A DNA stretch of 29,672 nucleotides. Source: an uncultured bacterium (GTDB taxonomy: Bacteria; Cyanobacteriota; Vampirovibrionia; Gastranaerophilales; Gastranaerophilaceae). Both the position numbers and the translations under genes were made by a program. How positions within the stretch are numbered: the stretch's first letter is position 1; every line of letters begins with the position of its first letter. The notes below the pieces were generated by a model. It saw nothing but the letters and a program-made list of their open reading frames with translations. It did no database searches and had not been told where the DNA came from. The stretch lies in the NCBI GenBank assembly GCA_945910925.1, contig CAMDZX010000004.1:1-29672 (forward strand), read 5' to 3'. This document shows positions 25,599-29,672 of the stretch, one piece after another.

Positions 25599-25844
25599 AT
25601 GGCTATTGGTGCAAAAGACAGAATTGACAAATTGTTGGTACAAAAATATTCTGACAAACAAGTTGATAAGCATGAAGTAGAAGAATCAGCTATTTCTGCC
25701 GATGATGTTATGAAAATAATGAACTATGTTTCAACAAATACAATGACTCAGATGAAACTTTCACGCAGACTCTCAATTGCGTGTTACGCAATAAACGCAA
25801 TGTCAGCTAATTATGACAAGAATGCAAGACGTTTTGTAAGCTAG
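25599..25844 (+). CDS. Small uncharacterised helical protein
   Basis: A protein of 81 residues with no family I recognise. It is soluble and mostly helical: MAIGAKDRIDKLLVQKYS, then ISADDVMKIMNYVSTNT, then MKLSRRLSIACYAINAMS. It has one cysteine and no membrane span. AAGGGG lies 10 bases before the ATG. It has its own promoter-like sequence, and its reading frame stops at TAG in the CTAG shared with fliN on the opposite strand. The middle segment could be a small DNA- or protein-binding helix pair. Its position tail-to-tail with the motor operon does not show that it is flagellar. Confidence 0.75.
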   Translation: MAIGAKDRIDKLLVQKYSDKQVDKHEVEESAISADDVMKIMNYVSTNTMTQMKLSRRLSIACYAINAMSANYDKNARRFVS

Positions 25845-26323
25845 TTAGAAGTTGTACTTGAATCATGTACGGTTTTTAAACGTTCTTCAGGTGCTGCAAT
25901 ACTTGTAATACGGAGTCCAAAGTTGTCTTCAATAACAACAACTTCTCCGAATGCAACGAGTTTACCGTTCGCAAACAATTCAACAGGTTCACCTGCAAGT
26001 TTGTCCAGACTGATAATAGAGCCTCTCGTGAGTTCAAGAACTTTTTTGAACGGGAGTTCTGTTCTTCCAAGTTCAACCGACATAAGAAGATTGACGTTCA
26101 TAAGCAAGTCAAGATTTTTATTTTCTTTACCGTGAACATTTTCTTCTTCATCGAATGAAGCAAATTGAACAGGTTGCACCGTAACAGGAGTTTCTTCTTC
26201 AACCTCCGCAGTAACAGGTTCTTCCGTTGGTAAAGATTCTTCGTTTGAAGAACTTGAGTCACCGGTTGTATCAAGTTCTATATCATTATTGTTTTGTTCT
26301 TCCGATTGTTGATCATCAAACAT
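25841..26323 (-). CDS. fliN: Flagellar motor switch protein FliN
   Basis: A protein of 160 residues. The C-terminal half is a SpoA domain: LLMSVELGRTELPFKKVLEL, then GSIISLDKLAGEPVELFANG and GEVVVIEDNFGLRITSI, the FliN signature. The N-terminal 70 residues are acidic and low-complexity (Glu/Thr/Ser/Pro) with no FliY-type CheC phosphatase domain. It forms the lower ring of the C-ring with FliM and interacts with the export apparatus. The open frame begins with a TTG at 26326, but AGGGGGG 6 bases before the ATG at 26323 fixes the start. It is the last gene of the motA-motB-fliL-fliM-fliN operon, 11 bases after fliM. Its stop shares the CTAG with the convergent small gene. Confidence 0.95.
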   Translation of the reverse strand: MFDDQQSEEQNNNDIELDTTGDSSSSNEESLPTEEPVTAEVEEETPVTVQPVQFASFDEEENVHGKENKNLDLLMNVNLLMSVELGRTELPFKKVLELTRGSIISLDKLAGEPVELFANGKLVAFGEVVVIEDNFGLRITSIAAPEERLKTVHDSSTTSN

Positions 26324-26334
26324 CAAAATCCCCC

Positions 26335-27330
26335 CTACTCATAATCTCTCATTAAATCATACATTTCATCGTAGATATCTGTTATTTTAACACAAACATT
26401 GTTTTTCAAAAGTCCCGGTCGTGCAAAGAATTTTTTTACTCCGTTTATCTTTACAATTAAATCCTGATCTACTGTATCATCAAGTTTAAGAATATCCCCA
26501 ACTGAAAGCTTCATAAATTCTTCAAGTGTGATTTCGCAAGTTCCGAACAATGCTCTTATTTCCATCATTGATGGATTTAATTTATGAATCATTCGTTGTC
26601 TTTCCTCACTGGTTGCAACAATACCTTTCGTTTGGAAAATATGTTGTGAAGTAAGATGCGGAATAACAGTTTCTAATACGGGATATGGAAAACATAAACT
26701 CGCAAGTCCGAATGTTTTTTCATTTACCTGTATTTCAAACGTTAATAATGCTACAATTTCTCCCGGTGCAGCGACTTGCACGGATTGAAAACCGTTGTCC
26801 AATCCAACAATTGAATACTCAACCGGAATAATACTTGTCCAAGAATCGTTAAGTGTTCTAACTATAATATCAATAATTTTTTTCGTAAGTGAAGTTTCAA
26901 CATCAGTAAGCTCTTTATACTGGTTAGTCGCATCTCCTTTACCACCTAACATTCTGTCTACGATACATGATAATACTTCATATGTTATCCCAAAAAGTAT
27001 TTGTCCGGGGAGCGGGTTGAATTCAAAAATTCCGACACTCATACTTGGCGGCATTGAATTTACAAATTCATCATAAGTTAATTGGTCGACAGAAACAACA
27101 TCAACATTAACTTTCATACGCAGGTATCCTGTTAAAAGCATAGAAATCTGTTTTGAAAATTCTCTATGTATATCTTGCATTGCTCTCAGGGTATCTTTTG
27201 CGAATTTATCAGGACGTCTGAAGTTATAAAGTTTGTATCCTTTTTTAAATTCGTTAACGTCAATGCTGTCTGACAATATGGAGTCATCAGATTTTGTATT
27301 TATATTACTGTTTTTATTATTTTCTTCCAT
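26335..27330 (-). CDS. fliM: Flagellar motor switch protein FliM
   Basis: A protein of 331 residues from the ATG at 27330; a TTG at 27372 would give 345 residues and overlap fliL by 23 bases. The body matches FliM: NFRRPDKFAKDTLRAMQDIH starts the middle domain, GIFEFNPLPGQILFGI and IVDRMLGGKG follow, and TCEITLEEFMKLSVGDILKL with GVKKFFARPGLLKNNVCVKI is the C-terminal SpoA domain. The N-terminal CheY-binding peptide is only faintly present: SDDSILSDSIDVNEF instead of the usual LSQ-EIDALL form, so phospho-CheY binding may differ. It sits in the C-ring between FliG and FliN. Ribosome signals are weak for both starts, and translation is probably coupled to fliL. Confidence 0.94.
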   Translation of the reverse strand: MEENNKNSNINTKSDDSILSDSIDVNEFKKGYKLYNFRRPDKFAKDTLRAMQDIHREFSKQISMLLTGYLRMKVNVDVVSVDQLTYDEFVNSMPPSMSVGIFEFNPLPGQILFGITYEVLSCIVDRMLGGKGDATNQYKELTDVETSLTKKIIDIIVRTLNDSWTSIIPVEYSIVGLDNGFQSVQVAAPGEIVALLTFEIQVNEKTFGLASLCFPYPVLETVIPHLTSQHIFQTKGIVATSEERQRMIHKLNPSMMEIRALFGTCEITLEEFMKLSVGDILKLDDTVDQDLIVKINGVKKFFARPGLLKNNVCVKITDIYDEMYDLMRDYE

Positions 27331-27349
27331 TTCTCTGTCTGACTCAATT

Positions 27350-27961
27350 CTATTGGATAATAAACTGTCCAAAACTTACTCTTAATACTTCATTCTGCCC
27401 GCCGAGAATTCCGTTTACGGCTGCCATGATTTGTTCTTTTGCAAGTTCTTTTCCTGCCGCAGTTGTAAGTTCTACTGCAGTCTTACTTGAAAGATTTGTT
27501 ATTACTGCATCTCTAATTGCAGGTTTATATTCTGCCAATTTCTTTTCAAGCTCTGATTGTGTTGGCATAGCTTCTTCTCCACCGTGTCCGCCTTCTTTTT
27601 TAGCTGCGGGTTCTTCTGTATCAGATTCAGCTTGAGTAATTTCAAGTGCAATATTTGTTTTTAAATATCTGCGCTGATTTTCATCTGCCAAGTTTAAAAC
27701 AAAGTCACCTAAATCAACAACAACGCCGTGTTTTACCACTTCGACATCGCTGTCTTCGGAATCCGCACTTTCAGCGGCAGTATTTATTGATGCCAGCTTT
27801 GAATTGAGTAAATTTGTTTGAATAACGAAATTAGCGCCAATAAATATTACGCACAAAATAGTTGTTGAAATAACGTTTATAATAATTGTTTTCAGAAAAT
27901 CGTTATTTCCTTTATTAGGATTAATTACCTGTTGTTTTAAATCAATATCATCGTTCGCCAT
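27350..27961 (-). CDS. fliL: Flagellar basal-body-associated protein FliL
   Basis: A protein of 203 residues. A cytoplasmic N-terminus (about 1-25) is followed by one membrane span, IIINVISTTILCVIFIGANF. A linker and the periplasmic FliL domain with VVDLGDFVLNLADENQRRYL and KTNIALEI come next. A Glu/Gly/His-rich insertion (about 110-135) and the final LRVSFGQFIIQ strand close the domain. FliL rings surround the stator units and support motor torque. GGAG lies 7 bases before the ATG, overlapping the end of motB with a one-base gap. Confidence 0.93.
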   Translation of the reverse strand: MANDDIDLKQQVINPNKGNNDFLKTIIINVISTTILCVIFIGANFVIQTNLLNSKLASINTAAESADSEDSDVEVVKHGVVVDLGDFVLNLADENQRRYLKTNIALEITQAESDTEEPAAKKEGGHGGEEAMPTQSELEKKLAEYKPAIRDAVITNLSSKTAVELTTAAGKELAKEQIMAAVNGILGGQNEVLRVSFGQFIIQ

Positions 27962-27962
27962 A

Positions 27963-28595
27963 TTAATCTCCAGTTTTATTATTATCCAATATTATTATAT
28001 CAACTCTTCGGTTTTTCATCCTTCCATCATTTGATGTATTCTCAGCAACCGGAGCATATTCTCCGTATCCGACAGCTGATAATCTTTTTGGATTTATTCG
28101 TTTTGAGTTTACAAGATAGTTAATTACGCTTGTTGCTCTAGCTGTCGATAATTCCCAATTTGATGAGTATTTTTCTGATTTAATCGGGAATGAGTCGGTA
28201 TGCCCTTCTATTATAGCAGGATTATCAATTTTTGACAAAATATCTATGATTTTATCCAGTGTAGGGTATGAATTTGTTTGTATTGTAGAGTCTGCCGAGC
28301 CAAACAGAATATCATCTTTTAGGCGTATAATTAATCCTCTGGAGTCTTTTAAAAGAAGTACGTTTTCATCGTTTTTGAATTCCTTCATTAATTCATTTTG
28401 AAGTTTTGGCATTTTTACCGTTGTAATTTCTTTTACTTCCGTGTTTATTTTATTGGGTGGTGTCTTTTTTAGGTTAGCAGTATTAACTGCATACATAACG
28501 AGAAAGAGTGCCAGTAAAAGGGTTACTAAATCAGCGTAAGAAATTACCCATCGATTTATATAATCTTTTGAATTATTGTAATCTCTCTCTTTCAT
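27963..28595 (-). CDS. motB: Flagellar stator protein MotB
   Basis: A protein of 210 residues. The single membrane span YADLVTLLLALFLVMYAV carries the ion-binding aspartate (D22). A plug-like segment and the OmpA-like peptidoglycan-binding domain follow: IIEGHTDSFPIKSEKYSSNW, then LSTARATSVINYLV and RLSAVGYGEYAPVAEN with the terminal NRRVDIIIL. It anchors the stator to the wall while MotA-MotB conducts ions. It is shorter than E. coli MotB. The ATG shares one base with the motA stop (TAATG), so the two are translated in step. The driving ion cannot be read from this sequence with confidence. Confidence 0.95.
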   Translation of the reverse strand: MKERDYNNSKDYINRWVISYADLVTLLLALFLVMYAVNTANLKKTPPNKINTEVKEITTVKMPKLQNELMKEFKNDENVLLLKDSRGLIIRLKDDILFGSADSTIQTNSYPTLDKIIDILSKIDNPAIIEGHTDSFPIKSEKYSSNWELSTARATSVINYLVNSKRINPKRLSAVGYGEYAPVAENTSNDGRMKNRRVDIIILDNNKTGD

Positions 28596-29356
28596 TAAAC
28601 CTGACCTCTGTCATGAGATTTTGTATATGCAAGGAGTTTTTCTTCAAGTATTGTAGGGCTTTCTTGTAAACATATTGATATAATTCCTTGAAGCATCAGT
28701 TCTTTGAATAAAATTTTCTCTCTTGTTCTTTGTTTAAGGTTTCCTGCTATCGGGAGGAATATCAGGTTTGCAATTCCAACACCGTAGAGTGTGGAAACAA
28801 ATGCGGTTGCAATTCCGTATCCCAGAGTGTCTATTGCGGTCAGGTCTTTGAGCACGCTTATTAATCCCATTACTGCACCTACAAGTCCGAAGGTTGGTGC
28901 GTAACCGCCGAGTGCTTCAAAAACTCGTGAGCTTATTAATTCTTCTTCCTCCTCGTAAGATATTTCTGATGAAAGTATGTCATAGATTAATTGAGGGTTT
29001 CCTATATCAACGACAAGTTGCAGTCCTCTTGCGAGAAAATTATCATTTATTTCTTTGATTACATTGTTAAGTGCAAGAAGTCCGTTTTTTCTTGCGTATA
29101 TTGATAGTTGCATAATCTCTTTTATTATTTCATTTGTGTTAGATTTTTCTTTTCTAAAAACGTTGATAGCATTGTTTATTGAGGTTATCAAAGTTTTTCT
29201 GTCAAAATTAAGTATCGTGGCACAAAATGTTCCGCCGATTACAATAAGAAACGCTGTCGGCTGCAAGAGCATTCTGATTGAAAGTCCGTTTGCAACTTCG
29301 CTCGAAAGTACGGAAATAACGACTATTACACCTAAAAGTAATATCCCTAAGTTCAC
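28595..29356 (-). CDS. motA: Flagellar stator protein MotA
   Basis: A protein of 253 residues, the short MotA/PomA form. Four membrane spans are visible: LGILLLGVIVVISVL, LQPTAFLIVIGGTFCATIL, GGYAPTFGLVGAVMGLISVL and GIATAFVSTLYGVGIANLIF. The large cytoplasmic loop between spans two and three carries charged residues that meet FliG. The start is GTG at 29356, supported by AAAGGGG 5 bases upstream. It is the first gene of the operon. I could not find a convincing sigma70 or sigma28 promoter upstream on this strand. Confidence 0.95.
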   Translation of the reverse strand: MNLGILLLGVIVVISVLSSEVANGLSIRMLLQPTAFLIVIGGTFCATILNFDRKTLITSINNAINVFRKEKSNTNEIIKEIMQLSIYARKNGLLALNNVIKEINDNFLARGLQLVVDIGNPQLIYDILSSEISYEEEEELISSRVFEALGGYAPTFGLVGAVMGLISVLKDLTAIDTLGYGIATAFVSTLYGVGIANLIFLPIAGNLKQRTREKILFKELMLQGIISICLQESPTILEEKLLAYTKSHDRGQV

Positions 29357-29361
29357 GATAA

Positions 29362-29368
29362 CCCCTTT
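29362..29368 (-). promoter_or_regulatory. Ribosome binding site for the GTG start of motA
   Basis: AAAGGGG on the minus strand, 5 bases before the GTG at 29356. It decides for this non-ATG start. Confidence 0.65.
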
Positions 29369-29432
29369 ATCAACAAAATAATCGCATGTATTTAGGTTTT
29401 TGAGTATCCTCTATTGATATGAATTTTTGTTG

Positions 29433-29438
29433 TATAAT
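29433..29438 (+). promoter_or_regulatory. TATAAT box right before the last gene
   Basis: A perfect TATAAT that ends 8 bases before the ATG at 29447. If used, transcription would begin at or next to the start codon, giving a leaderless or nearly leaderless message. No good -35 is visible. Confidence 0.35.
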
Positions 29439-29446
29439 TGTGCGGT

Positions 29447-29672
29447 ATGAGATATTTATTACTAATATTTATATCGTGTTTTTCAATATTTCCCGTTTAC
29501 GGTTATGAGATTGCATTTCCCTTAGAAAAAGAACTTACCATTGAGCAGGATGGAATATTTTTTATAGGAAAAGTCCAAAAAAATGAGGTTATAAAAATAA
29601 ACGGAGAAAAGATTGTTTCAAGGAAAAACGGTTCTTTTGCAAAAACTTTTAAACTTGATGTTGGTAAAAATG
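29447..29672 (+). CDS. Start of a secreted protein (partial)
   Basis: 75 codons are visible before the window ends. MRYLLLIFISCFSIFPVYGY is a classical signal peptide with a likely cut after the small residues near position 19. The mature start reads FPLEKELTIEQDGIFFIGKV, then VIKINGEKIVSRKNGSF and FKLDVGKN. This G-x-V...ING...V..dGSF...L..G.N pattern is that of a glucodextranase-B/cadherin-like beta-sandwich, often found ahead of wall hydrolase or adhesin domains. The rest of the protein is needed to name it. It is divergent from the mot operon with 90 bases between start codons. Confidence 0.75.
   Translation, partial: MRYLLLIFISCFSIFPVYGYEIAFPLEKELTIEQDGIFFIGKVQKNEVIKINGEKIVSRKNGSFAKTFKLDVGKN

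Noticed and set aside
27294..27635. 113-codon plus-strand frame across the fliM/fliL junction
   Set aside because: It is antisense to two well-supported flagellar genes and resembles no protein.
29357..29446. A sigma28 (FliA) promoter before motA
   Set aside because: TAAA-like and GCGAT-like strings occur (TAAATACATGCGATTA), but the spacing is far too short for the TAAA-N15-GCCGATAA layout.

Overview
The window is AT-rich, gene-dense bacterial chromosome with no RNA genes, CRISPR array, insertion sequence or phage genes that I can see. It combines a flagellar motor operon (motA-motB-fliL-fliM-fliN), a Maf-type flagellin glycosyltransferase, envelope genes (uppP, murA, an MsbA-like ABC exporter, a SurA/PrsA-like lipoprotein) and several lineage-specific proteins. 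That mix would fit a flagellated, low-GC, non-photosynthetic gut cyanobacterial relative (Gastranaerophilales/Vampirovibrionia). This placement is inference from gene content and composition; no marker gene proves it.

Layout. (1) 1-1316, minus strand: a marR-emrB-like regulator and drug-efflux pair, with a promoter and a possible MarR operator. (2) 1317-1689: a non-coding stretch with half of a GAGTGA-type repeat. (3) 1690-4875, plus: a SWIM-SNF2 ATPase, convergent with an ACE-like (M2/M3) metallopeptidase at 4985-6544, minus; a long imperfect hairpin lies between them. (4) 6638-8470, plus: an MsbA-like ABC exporter ending in a strong hairpin terminator, then a coiled-coil orphan (8595-9431). 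(5) 9440-12742, minus: a Maf glycosyltransferase followed closely by a YbiT-like ABC-F protein whose second ATPase half is degenerate. (6) 12798-14006, plus: queD-uppP. (7) 14046-16895: a 949-residue orphan with helical repeats and a C-terminal HEWGH metallopeptidase-like region. (8) 17102-18517: a glycine/alanine-rich multi-spanning membrane orphan with a proline-rich tail. (9) 18718-25488: a tight plus-strand operon of murA, a small RWYD-repeat gene, mfd, a parvulin lipoprotein and an M14 carboxypeptidase. (10) 25599-25844: an 81-residue orphan that shares its stop-codon bases with fliN. (11) 25841-29356, minus: motA-motB-fliL-fliM-fliN. (12) 29447 to the end: the start of a secreted protein.

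How the genes work together. Region 9 joins peptidoglycan precursor synthesis, transcription-coupled repair, envelope protein folding and peptide trimming in one transcription unit. uppP supplies the lipid carrier for the same wall pathway. The mot/fli operon builds the stator and the C-ring, and Maf would sugar-coat flagellin encoded elsewhere. The least explained parts are the three anonymous proteins in regions 4, 7 and 8, the asymmetric ABC-F, and the small RWYD protein.
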